From positions 62,001 through 126,000 of the forward strand of contig CAYJEY010000003.1 of the NCBI GenBank assembly GCA_964369385.1: DNA of 64,000 bases. Reading direction: 5' to 3'. Below the pieces are notes generated by a model, which was not told where the DNA came from, searched no databases, and saw only the letters and a list, made by a program, of their open reading frames with translations. This DNA is from CALVGQ01 sp964369385. Lineage in GTDB: Bacteria; Bacillota_I; Bacilli_A; Erysipelotrichales; Erysipelotrichaceae. This document shows, piece by piece, positions 36,038 through 44,472 of the stretch. Both the position numbers and the translations under genes were made by a program. The first letter of the stretch is position 1. Each line of letters opens with the position of its first letter.

Positions 36038-37774
36038 ATGGGATATTTAAATTTTAAATCAAAATATGTACAACATCCAACTACAAAGGTGGAAAATCAT
36101 TACGCAATCTGTGGTTATGAAAGTATTAAAGAAGAATTATTAAGCAAAATAAGCAACAATCAAGCGCTAGTGTTAGACTACTATCCTGGAGTAAATGAAG
36201 AGGAAGTAGCGCAGTTTGTGCAATCACTCGAACCTTCATTAGTAATTAATACAATCGATATATTCAAGGATGAAGCGTCAATTAGTGAACAAATGAAGTA
36301 TCATCTTACGGATGATCGCGTGTTTGGGAAAATGTACTATGGTGATTTTATTGATTTTATAGATCAAGAGAAGCTTGCGAAAGCACAAGCTCAAGTAAAA
36401 GATGCAAGTGGTCTTGTAGTAGTATGTGGTGTTGCCGCAAGTCTTGTAAGTACTGATGGTATTGTCGTATATTTTGATATGGCGCGCTGGGAAATCCAAA
36501 TGCGTTATCGCCAAGGAATGAGTAATTATAAAACAACTAATCCAAACGAAGACATCTTAAGAAAATATAAGCGTGCCTTCTTTATCGAATGGCGTATTGC
36601 TGATAAACACAAAGCTCGTTTGTTTAATCGATTTGATTATGTAGTAGATACAAATAAAGCTAATGAGCCAAAGATGATTACAGGTGAGACTTTCACAACT
36701 TCTTTAAAACAGCTTGTGAATCAACCATTTAGAACTGTTCCATACTTTGATCCAGGAGTATGGGGTGGACAATGGATGAAAGAAGCATGTAATCTTAATC
36801 CTGAAAAAAGCAACTATGCGTGGAGCTTTGATGGTGTTCCAGAAGAAAATAGTATCTTATTTGATTATGATGGAGTTATTTTAGAACTACCTGCGATGGA
36901 TGCGGTTTTATATCAACCAAAAGCTTTACTTGGGGATCAAGTGTATTCACGCTTTGGTGCTGAGTTTCCAATTCGTTTTGATTTTTTAGATACAATTGAG
37001 GGTCAACATTTATCTCTTCAAGTACATCCATTAACAGAATACATGAAAAAGAATTTCGGAATGCCATATACACAAGATGAATCTTACTATATCTTAGATG
37101 CGGTAGAGGGGGCAACTGTTTACCTAGGTCTTAAGGAAGGAATTGATTCAGAGGAAATGATCAGTGATTTAAGACGTGCTCAAGCAAATGAAATTGTGTT
37201 TGATGCAGATAAATATATTAATCAATTTCCAGCTAAGAAACATGATCACTTCTTAATTCCTGCGGGAACATGTCACTGTAGTGGAAGTGGTGCTATGGTA
37301 CTTGAGATAAGTGCAACACCTTATATTTTTACATTTAAACTATGGGATTGGGGACGTCTTGGGTTAGATGGTCTTCCACGTCCAGTTCATATTGATCATG
37401 GTAAAGAAGTTATCCAATGGGATCGTACAACTTCTTGGGTTGAAGAGCACTTAGTAAATGCAGTTTACCCAGTTGAAGAAGAGTGTGGATGTGAAGTAGA
37501 GCATACAGGATTACATGAGCTAGAATTCATTGAAACACGTCGCTATACAATGAAAAATGTATCACAACATAATACCAATGGAACAGTAAATATGTTAAAC
37601 TTAATAGATGGTGTCGAAGCTGTTGTAAGTAGTCCTTCTCAAGCATTTGAACCATTCGTTGTCCATTATGCTGAAACATTTATTATTCCTGCTAGTGTTG
37701 GTGAATACACAATTGCTCCATATGGTGAGAGTGAAGGAAAAGAAATTAAAGTATTAAAAGCTTACGTAAGATAA
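36038..37774 (+). CDS. Class I mannose-6-phosphate isomerase homologue with N-terminal kinase-like domain
   Basis: 578 residues, about 260 longer than ordinary ManA. The C-terminal half (from about residue 235) is a type I phosphomannose isomerase cupin with zinc ligands in LSLQVHP (Gln, His), QDESYYIL (Glu) and FLIPAGTCHCSG (His). The N-terminal 220 residues resemble a P-loop nucleoside-kinase fold (ALVLDYYPG at the P-loop position, FDMARWEIQMRYRQG later), but the Walker A Gly-Lys-Ser/Thr is absent, so phosphotransfer is doubtful. It may interconvert mannose and fructose 6-phosphates or a related sugar phosphate. First gene of an operon with gntR; a normal manA is present at 57733. Confidence 0.78.
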   Translation: MGYLNFKSKYVQHPTTKVENHYAICGYESIKEELLSKISNNQALVLDYYPGVNEEEVAQFVQSLEPSLVINTIDIFKDEASISEQMKYHLTDDRVFGKMYYGDFIDFIDQEKLAKAQAQVKDASGLVVVCGVAASLVSTDGIVVYFDMARWEIQMRYRQGMSNYKTTNPNEDILRKYKRAFFIEWRIADKHKARLFNRFDYVVDTNKANEPKMITGETFTTSLKQLVNQPFRTVPYFDPGVWGGQWMKEACNLNPEKSNYAWSFDGVPEENSILFDYDGVILELPAMDAVLYQPKALLGDQVYSRFGAEFPIRFDFLDTIEGQHLSLQVHPLTEYMKKNFGMPYTQDESYYILDAVEGATVYLGLKEGIDSEEMISDLRRAQANEIVFDADKYINQFPAKKHDHFLIPAGTCHCSGSGAMVLEISATPYIFTFKLWDWGRLGLDGLPRPVHIDHGKEVIQWDRTTSWVEEHLVNAVYPVEEECGCEVEHTGLHELEFIETRRYTMKNVSQHNTNGTVNMLNLIDGVEAVVSSPSQAFEPFVVHYAETFIIPASVGEYTIAPYGESEGKEIKVLKAYVR

Positions 37775-37792
37775 ATTTAAGGAGGTATTGTC

Positions 37793-38524
37793 ATGCAATT
37801 AGATTACAAAAAAGGGGCAATGCCTCTTTATCTTCAAATTAAGGAAGTATTAAAACAACAAATTGAACAAAAGGTGTTTTCCTATGGTGATTTATTACCC
37901 ACTGAATTAGAGCTTGAAAAGCGCTTTTCAGTAAGCCGAATTACTGTACGCCAAGCAGTCCTTGATTTAGAAAAAGAGGGGTATGTAAAGCGTGCACGTG
38001 GTATAGGAACAACAGTAACGTATAGTGATAAGATTGATGAAACACTAAGTTCAATTCGATCATTTCATGTTGAGATGCAAGAACGTGGAAAACAACATGC
38101 AATTAGTTATAAGCACTTAGAGGTAATTGAAGCTAGTGAGCATGTGGCTGATTGCTTATCTCTACAAGAAGATAAAAAAATTATTTATCTTGAACGTATT
38201 CGTCAAGTAGATGGTGAGCCAATTGTATACTCACAAACGTACATTCCTGCATATTTAAATATACCTACAGATGTTGAAGCTTATAGTAAATCGATGTATG
38301 AGGTGTATATTGCTTATGGAATTGATAAACCTGTGCTTGTGAATGAAAAGTTAGAGGCACTTTTGGCTGACAGTCAGCTTGCTGCAGCGTTAGAGATTGC
38401 GGAGGGTAGCGCAATATTTAAACGTACACGTTTAGGATTTGATCGCAATAATCAAGCGATTGAGTATACATATTCGTATTATCGTGGGGATCGCTATGCT
38501 TATTCTATTCAATTGAAAGAATAA
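37793..38524 (+). CDS. GntR-family (HutC/UTRA) transcriptional regulator
   Basis: 243 residues. N-terminal winged helix (PLYLQIKEVLKQQIEQ...LPTELELEKRFSVSRITVRQAVLDLEKEGYV), then a UTRA ligand domain (ISYKHLEVIEASEHVADCLSLQEDKKIIYLERIRQVDGEPIVYSQTYIP), typically sensing phosphorylated sugars. Nineteen bases after the manA-like gene. Its likely operator is the palindrome at 35994-36015 and its copy at 56229-56250, giving it control over two isomerase operons. Confidence 0.92.
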   Translation: MQLDYKKGAMPLYLQIKEVLKQQIEQKVFSYGDLLPTELELEKRFSVSRITVRQAVLDLEKEGYVKRARGIGTTVTYSDKIDETLSSIRSFHVEMQERGKQHAISYKHLEVIEASEHVADCLSLQEDKKIIYLERIRQVDGEPIVYSQTYIPAYLNIPTDVEAYSKSMYEVYIAYGIDKPVLVNEKLEALLADSQLAAALEIAEGSAIFKRTRLGFDRNNQAIEYTYSYYRGDRYAYSIQLKE

Positions 38525-38549
38525 GCTTTTTATTTGAGAATTTTTGAAG

Positions 38550-38596
38550 GAAAATGACCGTTATTTGTAGAAAATGAAAATTAAATCTTGTATAAT
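38550..38596 (+). promoter_or_regulatory. Promoter of nanE-deoR with repeated GAAAATGA boxes
   Basis: TATAAT at 38591-38596 with a weak TAGAAA -35 at 38568-38573. GAAAATGA occurs at 38550-38557 and 38570-38577, exactly 20 bp apart, and the same word occurs at the deoC promoter. Fits direct-repeat operators of DeoR-type repressors and suggests autoregulation. Confidence 0.5.
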
Positions 38597-38619
38597 TAAA
38601 TGAAAGAGAGGTGCAATTT

Positions 38620-39285
38620 ATGTTAGATAAAGTAAAAGGGAAATTAATTGTTTCATGTCAAGCGTTACCAGATGAGCCACTTCATTCATCATTTATTATG
38701 GGAAGAATGGCTTTAGCGGCAAAAGAGGGTGGAGCAAGTGGGATACGTGCTCAAAGTAAAGAGGATATTATTGAAATTAGAAAAGTTGTCGATTTACCAG
38801 TCATTGGAATTGTGAAAAGAAACTATGATGATAGTGAAATCTACATCACACCTACAAAAAAAGAAGTAGAAGAGTTACTAGAGACAGGATGTGAAATGAT
38901 TGCTTTGGATGCAACTATGAGGACGCGTCCAAATAATGAAAAATTAGAGGATTTAGTAAAACAAATTCATGCAGCAGGAGTATTGGCGATGGCAGATTGC
39001 TCAACTTATGAAGAGTGTGTTATGGCGCAGGATATCGGTTTTGATTGTGTATCTACGACACTTTGTGGATATACAAGTTATAGTGTGGATGTGGAAGGTC
39101 CAAACTTTGATTTATTAAAGAAGCTCGTCGATACAATGCGTGTGCCGGTCCTTGCAGAAGGAAAAATTAATACACCTGAAGATTTAAAAGCAGTATTGGA
39201 TCTTGGGTGTTATTGTGCAGTAGTTGGAGGAGCGATTACACGTCCACAAAACATTACAAAAACTTTCATGAAGGTAGTTAAATAA
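38620..39285 (+). CDS. nanE: N-acetylmannosamine-6-phosphate 2-epimerase (canonical NanE)
   Basis: Interconverts ManNAc-6-phosphate and GlcNAc-6-phosphate. TIM barrel of 221 residues with catalytic-region motifs VIGIVKRNYDDSEIYITPT and LAEGKINTPED close to the family pattern. ATG at 38620 is preferred to an upstream GTG at 38611, since GAGAGG lies before it. No nanA, nanK or nagAB is nearby, so the sialate pathway is incomplete in this window. Overlaps deoR by one base. A divergent paralogue is at 58679. Confidence 0.88.
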   Translation: MLDKVKGKLIVSCQALPDEPLHSSFIMGRMALAAKEGGASGIRAQSKEDIIEIRKVVDLPVIGIVKRNYDDSEIYITPTKKEVEELLETGCEMIALDATMRTRPNNEKLEDLVKQIHAAGVLAMADCSTYEECVMAQDIGFDCVSTTLCGYTSYSVDVEGPNFDLLKKLVDTMRVPVLAEGKINTPEDLKAVLDLGCYCAVVGGAITRPQNITKTFMKVVK

Positions 39286-40043
39286 TGTTGGCAAGTAAAC
39301 GCTGGTTTTACATACTACAAAAGCTTGAAGAGGCGGATTCAGTTACGATGAAACAAATATGCCAAGACTTAAATGTCTCAGAGTCTACAGTGCGACGTGA
39401 CTTAGAGGAGTTAGAGCAACAAAACAAGTTAAAACGAGTTCATGGAGGAGCGATTCGCGTCTCTATGAACAACATCTTAAATGACAGCACAGAGCTCACG
39501 ATGATTGAAAAAATTGAGCTCAATAGTGATTGTAAGCGTTCTTTAGCGAAGTGCTGTGCAAGTTTAGTGCAAGATGGAGATTGCATCTTTGTAGATGGGG
39601 GAACAACTTTTCATGCAATTGTATCCTATCTTGAAGGGAAGCGAATCAAAGTTGTAACTCATAGTGATTTAGTGAGAACGAAACCTACATCAACACTTGA
39701 GTTATTTGTGATTGGTGGAAGATACTTACAAAACTATCAAATGAATGTCGGCCCACTTGCACTTGAAACACTCTCAAAGTTTAGTTTTGATAAAGTGTTT
39801 ATAGGTTGTGCAGGTATTGATGAAGAAATGAATCGTGTTTTCACAGCAGAGATGGATAGTGCTCAAATTAAACAGTTAGCTATGAGTAAGAGTAATGTTT
39901 CTTATCTTGTGGTTGATAAAAGTAAAATAAATACGACAGGATTTTACAACTTTGCGATAACTGATGATTTTACGAAAGTAATTAGTGATGTATCAATAAG
40001 TGATGAAAAGTATTGCGCAAATATAATGAGTGTTAATGAATGA
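39285..40043 (+). CDS. DeoR/GlpR-family transcriptional regulator
   Basis: 252 residues. N-terminal DeoR-type helix-turn-helix (VTMKQICQDLNVSESTVRRDLEELEQQNKLKRVHGGA), then a sugar-phosphate sensing domain (DGDCIFVDGGTTFHAIVSYL, DKVFIGCAGID, VVDKSKINTTGF). Usually a repressor released by a phosphorylated sugar. Probably controls its own operon and deoC through the repeats at 38550 and 40041. Confidence 0.93.
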   Translation: MLASKRWFYILQKLEEADSVTMKQICQDLNVSESTVRRDLEELEQQNKLKRVHGGAIRVSMNNILNDSTELTMIEKIELNSDCKRSLAKCCASLVQDGDCIFVDGGTTFHAIVSYLEGKRIKVVTHSDLVRTKPTSTLELFVIGGRYLQNYQMNVGPLALETLSKFSFDKVFIGCAGIDEEMNRVFTAEMDSAQIKQLAMSKSNVSYLVVDKSKINTTGFYNFAITDDFTKVISDVSISDEKYCANIMSVNE

Positions 40044-40087
40044 AAATGATTGAAACTGATTGACATTGCGTGAATGCATGATATACT
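40041..40087 (+). promoter_or_regulatory. deoC promoter with 10-bp phased TGA repeats
   Basis: TTGACA (40060-40065), 16 bases, TATACT (40082-40087). Four successive 10-bp units begin TGA at 40041, 40051, 40061 and 40071; the first two (TGAAAATGAT, TGAAACTGAT) are nearly identical. They start at the deoR stop codon and cross the -35. One-turn phasing is typical of DeoR-family operators. Confidence 0.7.
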
Positions 40088-40111
40088 TAATTCAGAAAGG
40101 CGGAATAAAGA

Positions 40112-40843
40112 ATGAATCCAAATAAGAAAGCAATCGAAATGAGTGTTGAAGAACTTGCAAGTTACATTGATTACAGTGTACTTAAACCAGAGTTTACAAC
40201 TGAGGAAATTATTGAATTAACAAAAGATGGAGTAAAATTGGGATGTGCAACAATTTGTATTAATCCAGCATATCTTGATTTATGCGCACCTTATGTAGAT
40301 GGAACAAATACAACATTATGTCCAGTATGTGATTTTCCATTTGGGACTAGCAGTACAGAGTCAAGAGTAAGTCAATTAAGTTATCTTGTAAAATCAAAGT
40401 ATGTTAAAGAAATTGATGTTGTGGCAAACTATGGTTACATCCGTGCTGGAAAATATGATGAAGTAAAAACTGATCTTAAACAATTAGCGGATATGTGCCA
40501 TATGCATGGTAAAATGTTAAAGGTCATATTTGAGACAGACGCATTAACTTTGGAGCAAGTAAAGAAAACTTGTGAGATTTGTGTGGAGGCAGGCGTTGAT
40601 TTTGTAAAGACAAGTACTGGATTTTTAACAGGATTTGAAGCGCATGGTGCATCATACGAAATGATCCAGCTGATGATGGACGAAGTAAATGGTAAGTGTC
40701 GTGTAAAAGGTAGTGGATGTATTCGTACACGTGAACATTTCTTACACTTAATTGACATGGGAATCGATCGTATGGGTGTTGGTTATAAGTCAGTTCCAGT
40801 AGTATTAGGAATCAGCGATACACAAACAAAAGATAATTACTAA
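40112..40843 (+). CDS. deoC: Deoxyribose-phosphate aldolase family enzyme
   Basis: Class I aldolase; the family cleaves 2-deoxyribose 5-phosphate to acetaldehyde and glyceraldehyde 3-phosphate. 243 residues with the key residues in place: Asp in KEIDVVANYG, Schiff-base Lys in FVKTSTGF, and proton-relay Lys in RVKGSGCIRT. No nucleoside phosphorylase or phosphopentomutase is adjacent, so it may not serve nucleoside breakdown. Its position before a glycyl radical dehydratase-like enzyme suggests that it handles a deoxy-sugar phosphate made by that enzyme (inference). Confidence 0.88.
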   Translation: MNPNKKAIEMSVEELASYIDYSVLKPEFTTEEIIELTKDGVKLGCATICINPAYLDLCAPYVDGTNTTLCPVCDFPFGTSSTESRVSQLSYLVKSKYVKEIDVVANYGYIRAGKYDEVKTDLKQLADMCHMHGKMLKVIFETDALTLEQVKKTCEICVEAGVDFVKTSTGFLTGFEAHGASYEMIQLMMDEVNGKCRVKGSGCIRTREHFLHLIDMGIDRMGVGYKSVPVVLGISDTQTKDNY

Positions 40844-40864
40844 AGCATCATTTGATGCTTTTTT
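40842..40864 (+). terminator. Intrinsic terminator between deoC and GRE1
   Basis: AAGCATC / GATGCTT stem followed by T6; moderate strength, so some read-through to the glycyl radical enzyme gene is possible. No separate promoter is visible before that gene. Confidence 0.75.
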
Positions 40865-40884
40865 GTCATTGAGGAGGGGTGATG

Positions 40885-43269
40885 ATGTTTTTAAATCATC
40901 AGTTAACACAACCGAGTCACTATAATGAAAAAAGAATAAAACGATTAAAAAATAAGATGTTGAATCGTAAAGCAAGTATTTGTAGTGAGCGCGCAATCTT
41001 GTTTACTGATATATTCAAACAATATAATAATGAGCCATTTGTGATCAAAAAAGCAAAAGCTTTTGCACATACACTTGATAAGATGACATTATATGTTGAA
41101 TCGGATAGTCTAATTTTTGGGAATATGGCATCTAGGAATTTCGCTGCACCAATTTATCCAGAATATTCAATGCAATGGATAATAGATGAATTGGATGAGT
41201 TCGAGTTAAGAGGTGGGGATGTATTTAGCATAAGTGAAGATGTGAAGCAAAATTTACGTGATATTGCTCCTTTTTGGCTAGGGAAAACTCATCAAGATGA
41301 GGTTCTACGGAATATGCCTGAGCTTGTTTTGCAAGCTCAAAGACAGAAAGTACTACATTTTGGTGGAATTAGTATGTCAGGAGATGGACATGTTGTTCTT
41401 GATTATGAGCAGTTGCTACGTGATGGAATTAATAAGACGATTCATCGAATTCAAAAAAAAATTAGTAAAACCGAGGATAGGGAGAAACTGTTATTTTACG
41501 AATCAGCGCTGATCTCACTTGAAGCAGTATTGAGATGGGTAAAACGCTATGCTAAATTAATTGAAGAAATGGCTTGCGTTGAATCATGTGAGGATCGAAG
41601 ACAAGAGTTAACTCAAATGAGTAAGATTGCAAATCGCGTGTTTCAAGATAGGGCAAGTAGTTTTTATGAGGCATTACAAGCGATATATTTAATTCATATT
41701 CTTCAAATGATTGAAAGTAATGGTCATTCATTTTGTTATGGTCGTTTCGACCAAGTAATGTGGCCTTATTATGAGCGAGATATCAAGTCTGGGACTTTGA
41801 GTAAAGATCATGCATTAGAATTGATTACACATTTCTTTTTGATGAATAATTCGTGTAATAAGGTTCGCCCATACGGACATACCAAGTATTCACAGGGGTA
41901 TCCTCTGTATACAAATTTAGTTATAGGTGGATTGATTAGTGATGGAGTAGATGGCGTTAATGATTTGAGTTATCTTTGTATTGAAGCGATGAATACTACT
42001 GCATTAGCCGAACCTAATTTTTCTATGCGCTATCATGAAACTACTCCACAGGAAATCATGGAGCTTGCGGTGAAGTTGATTGCAACAGGGAATGGAATGC
42101 CAAGTATATTTAATGATGAAGTAGTTGTCGAAGCAATGCGATATATAAATATTAATGAGACTGATGTATTTAATTATGTGCCGATTGGTTGTGTAGAAAC
42201 AGGAATTCCAAGTAAATATAATCATCGCTCAACAGGCATGACTTATGTAAATTGGGGAAAATTATTCGAATTATTGATGAATGATGGTAGAGATCCGATG
42301 TCGCAAATTCAACTTATAAAACTTACTACACCAACGAGTTATGCTCAACTTTGGGAAAACTGGAATACTCTTCTCGCATTCTATACACAACTTGCAGTTG
42401 ATTGTGATCGAGTATGTGACGAAAGTCTGAGTGTTTATGACAGCGACCCGTTGACTTCTGTTTTTCATGATGATTGCATTGAACGAGGAAAAACACTAAA
42501 GAATGGTGGGGCAAGATACGATGTAGTTTCACAATCAAATACGGGAGTTGTCGTTGTCGCAAATTCTTTGATGTCTTTAAAGAAATTAGTGTTTGATGAA
42601 AAACGTTATACATTGACAGAAATAAAAAATGCGATTACTCATAATTGGGAAGGTGAATACAAACATATTCGACATGACTGCTTGCAAGTTGCCAAGTTTG
42701 GGAACGATATTGATGAAGTTGATCAAATTTGTGCAAATGTTTTTGAATCTTATTTATCTTTACTTCCTCAATATCGAACACGATGTGCCCATTTTATGAA
42801 TGAGGGGGTAAGCTGTTATACTATGTCAACAAGTAATATTACATCATATGTTCCTAATGGACTGAATGTAGGTGCTACACCGGATGGACGTTATGCTTAT
42901 TCTCCTCTTAATGAGGGGTGTTCACCATATGCATCCACTGATAAAAATGGACCGACAGCAGTTATAGCTTCTGTAGCTAAATTACCAAATTATAAAATTG
43001 CGGCGGGACAGCTATTGAATATGAGATTTACAGCAGATAGTTTTAAAAATGAATCTTTATTTGTAGCATTTTTAAGAGCATGCTGTAAAATGGGGATTTT
43101 TCATAATCAATTTAATGTTATTGACAGTGAAAAACTCATTAAAGCGATGCAATCTCCTCAAGAATATCAGGATTTATTTGTACGAGTTGCAGGTTATTGT
43201 GCACAATTTGTGTCACTAATGCCACAAGCACAAAAAGCAATTATTGAAAGAACAGAAAATTATTTATAG
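40885..43269 (+). CDS. Glycyl radical enzyme of unassigned substrate (GRE1)
   Basis: About 794 residues, pyruvate-formate-lyase superfamily, oxygen-sensitive. The active-site loop is PIGCVETG with Cys436 and Glu438; the Cys-x-Glu form is typical of dehydratase/lyase members, not of pyruvate formate-lyase (adjacent Cys-Cys). The radical site is Gly770 in RVAGYCAQF near the C-terminus. GAGGAGGGG lies before several in-frame starts (40879, 40882, 40885); 40885 has the best spacing. No activase is adjacent; the one at 60157 might serve both enzymes. Neighbours deoC, HPS and PHI point to sugar-phosphate chemistry. Confidence 0.88.
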   Translation: MFLNHQLTQPSHYNEKRIKRLKNKMLNRKASICSERAILFTDIFKQYNNEPFVIKKAKAFAHTLDKMTLYVESDSLIFGNMASRNFAAPIYPEYSMQWIIDELDEFELRGGDVFSISEDVKQNLRDIAPFWLGKTHQDEVLRNMPELVLQAQRQKVLHFGGISMSGDGHVVLDYEQLLRDGINKTIHRIQKKISKTEDREKLLFYESALISLEAVLRWVKRYAKLIEEMACVESCEDRRQELTQMSKIANRVFQDRASSFYEALQAIYLIHILQMIESNGHSFCYGRFDQVMWPYYERDIKSGTLSKDHALELITHFFLMNNSCNKVRPYGHTKYSQGYPLYTNLVIGGLISDGVDGVNDLSYLCIEAMNTTALAEPNFSMRYHETTPQEIMELAVKLIATGNGMPSIFNDEVVVEAMRYININETDVFNYVPIGCVETGIPSKYNHRSTGMTYVNWGKLFELLMNDGRDPMSQIQLIKLTTPTSYAQLWENWNTLLAFYTQLAVDCDRVCDESLSVYDSDPLTSVFHDDCIERGKTLKNGGARYDVVSQSNTGVVVVANSLMSLKKLVFDEKRYTLTEIKNAITHNWEGEYKHIRHDCLQVAKFGNDIDEVDQICANVFESYLSLLPQYRTRCAHFMNEGVSCYTMSTSNITSYVPNGLNVGATPDGRYAYSPLNEGCSPYASTDKNGPTAVIASVAKLPNYKIAAGQLLNMRFTADSFKNESLFVAFLRACCKMGIFHNQFNVIDSEKLIKAMQSPQEYQDLFVRVAGYCAQFVSLMPQAQKAIIERTENYL

Positions 43270-43281
43270 GAGGAAATAATA

Positions 43282-43920
43282 ATGAAATTACAATTAGCAT
43301 TAGACGTAGGTAGTTTAGATGAATGCATGGCATTGCTCTTAGAGGTTAGTGAATTCATTGATATCGTTGAAGTAGGAACACCACTTATCATACGATACGG
43401 TATGGAACCGGTAAGATTAATTAAAGCAACTTATCCGAATTTGAAAGTTATTGCCGACGCGAAAATTATGGATGCAGGAGAACTAGAGGCAGATCATTGT
43501 TTTGAAGCAGGAGCAGATCTTGTAAGTGTACTTGGAGTAAGTCATGATGCTACAATCAGTGGAGTGGTGAAAAGTGCTCGAAAATTTGGTAAAGAAGTAT
43601 TAGTTGATATGATTTGTGTAGCAGATTTAAAACAACGTAGCGTTGAGTTAGAGCAACTAGGAGTAGATTACATTTGTGTCCATACTGCGTTTGATGTTCA
43701 ATCAACTGGAGCGAATCCATTAAGTGAACTTGAAACAGTAAATCAAGCAATTACGACTTCAAAAAGTGCGGTAGCTGGGGGTGTTAAATTAGCGACGATA
43801 GATGCGATAGTTGAAGAAGGAGCATCTATTATTGTCGTAGGGGGGGCTATTGCCCAAGCCGAAAATCCAAAGGAAATGGCAAGCAAAATAAAGGGGAGAT
43901 TTAAGTATGACCTCAGCTAA
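43282..43920 (+). CDS. hxlA: 3-hexulose-6-phosphate synthase family enzyme
   Basis: 212 residues, orotidine-decarboxylase-like barrel. VIADAKIMDAGELEA carries the DxK-xxD active-site pattern, and VSVLGVSHDATISG and GGVKLATIDAIVEEGASIIVVGGAI the phosphate-binding end. The family fixes formaldehyde on ribulose 5-phosphate or runs in reverse; related enzymes decarboxylate keto-gulonate 6-phosphate. Pairing with a hexuloisomerase favours the former. Overlaps the next gene by 14 bases. Confidence 0.85.
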   Translation: MKLQLALDVGSLDECMALLLEVSEFIDIVEVGTPLIIRYGMEPVRLIKATYPNLKVIADAKIMDAGELEADHCFEAGADLVSVLGVSHDATISGVVKSARKFGKEVLVDMICVADLKQRSVELEQLGVDYICVHTAFDVQSTGANPLSELETVNQAITTSKSAVAGGVKLATIDAIVEEGASIIVVGGAIAQAENPKEMASKIKGRFKYDLS

Positions 43921-44470
43921 AACTATAATTACAACAGTTATTGAAGAATTAACTGCAACCTTAACTAAGGTGAATGAGGATTGCATAGAGAGTGCAATTG
44001 AGCTGCTTTGTGAATCCGATGAAGTTTTTTGTGCAGGGGCAGGACGTAGTGGATTTCAAGTCAAAGGTTTTGCAATGAGATGTATGCATATGGGGATTAA
44101 ATCTTACGTGGTTGGAGAAACATGTACTCCAAATATTACAAAAGATGGATTACTTGTGATTTGTAGCGGTAGTGGTGAAACTAAGAGCTTAGTAAATCAT
44201 GCACAAAAAGCTAAAGAAGTTGGAGCAAAAATATTATTAATTACGATCAATTCCGAGTCAACAATTGCCAAGCTAGCTGATGTAGTTATCGAAATATCTG
44301 CACCGTCTCCCAAGAGTCTTAAACAAGGAGAAGTTGCTAGTATTCAACCAATGGGAAGTTTATTTGAGCAATCGGAGGGAATTGTTATGGATGTAATGAT
44401 TTGTCGCTTAATGCAAGAGAAAGAAATGACTTCTAGTACAATGTTTGGACGTCATGCAAACATGGAGTAA
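43907..44470 (+). CDS. hxlB: 6-phospho-3-hexuloisomerase (SIS domain)
   Basis: 187 residues, one SIS domain (VFCAGAGRSGFQVKGFAMRCMHMG, LVICSGSGETKSLV, ISAPSPKSL, QPMGSLFEQS). Interconverts 3-hexulose 6-phosphate and fructose 6-phosphate. With HPS it forms the core of the ribulose monophosphate pathway: in one direction it traps formaldehyde, in the other it makes ribulose 5-phosphate from fructose 6-phosphate. Starts inside the end of hxlA. Confidence 0.87.
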   Translation: MTSAKTIITTVIEELTATLTKVNEDCIESAIELLCESDEVFCAGAGRSGFQVKGFAMRCMHMGIKSYVVGETCTPNITKDGLLVICSGSGETKSLVNHAQKAKEVGAKILLITINSESTIAKLADVVIEISAPSPKSLKQGEVASIQPMGSLFEQSEGIVMDVMICRLMQEKEMTSSTMFGRHANME

Positions 44471-44472
44471 AT

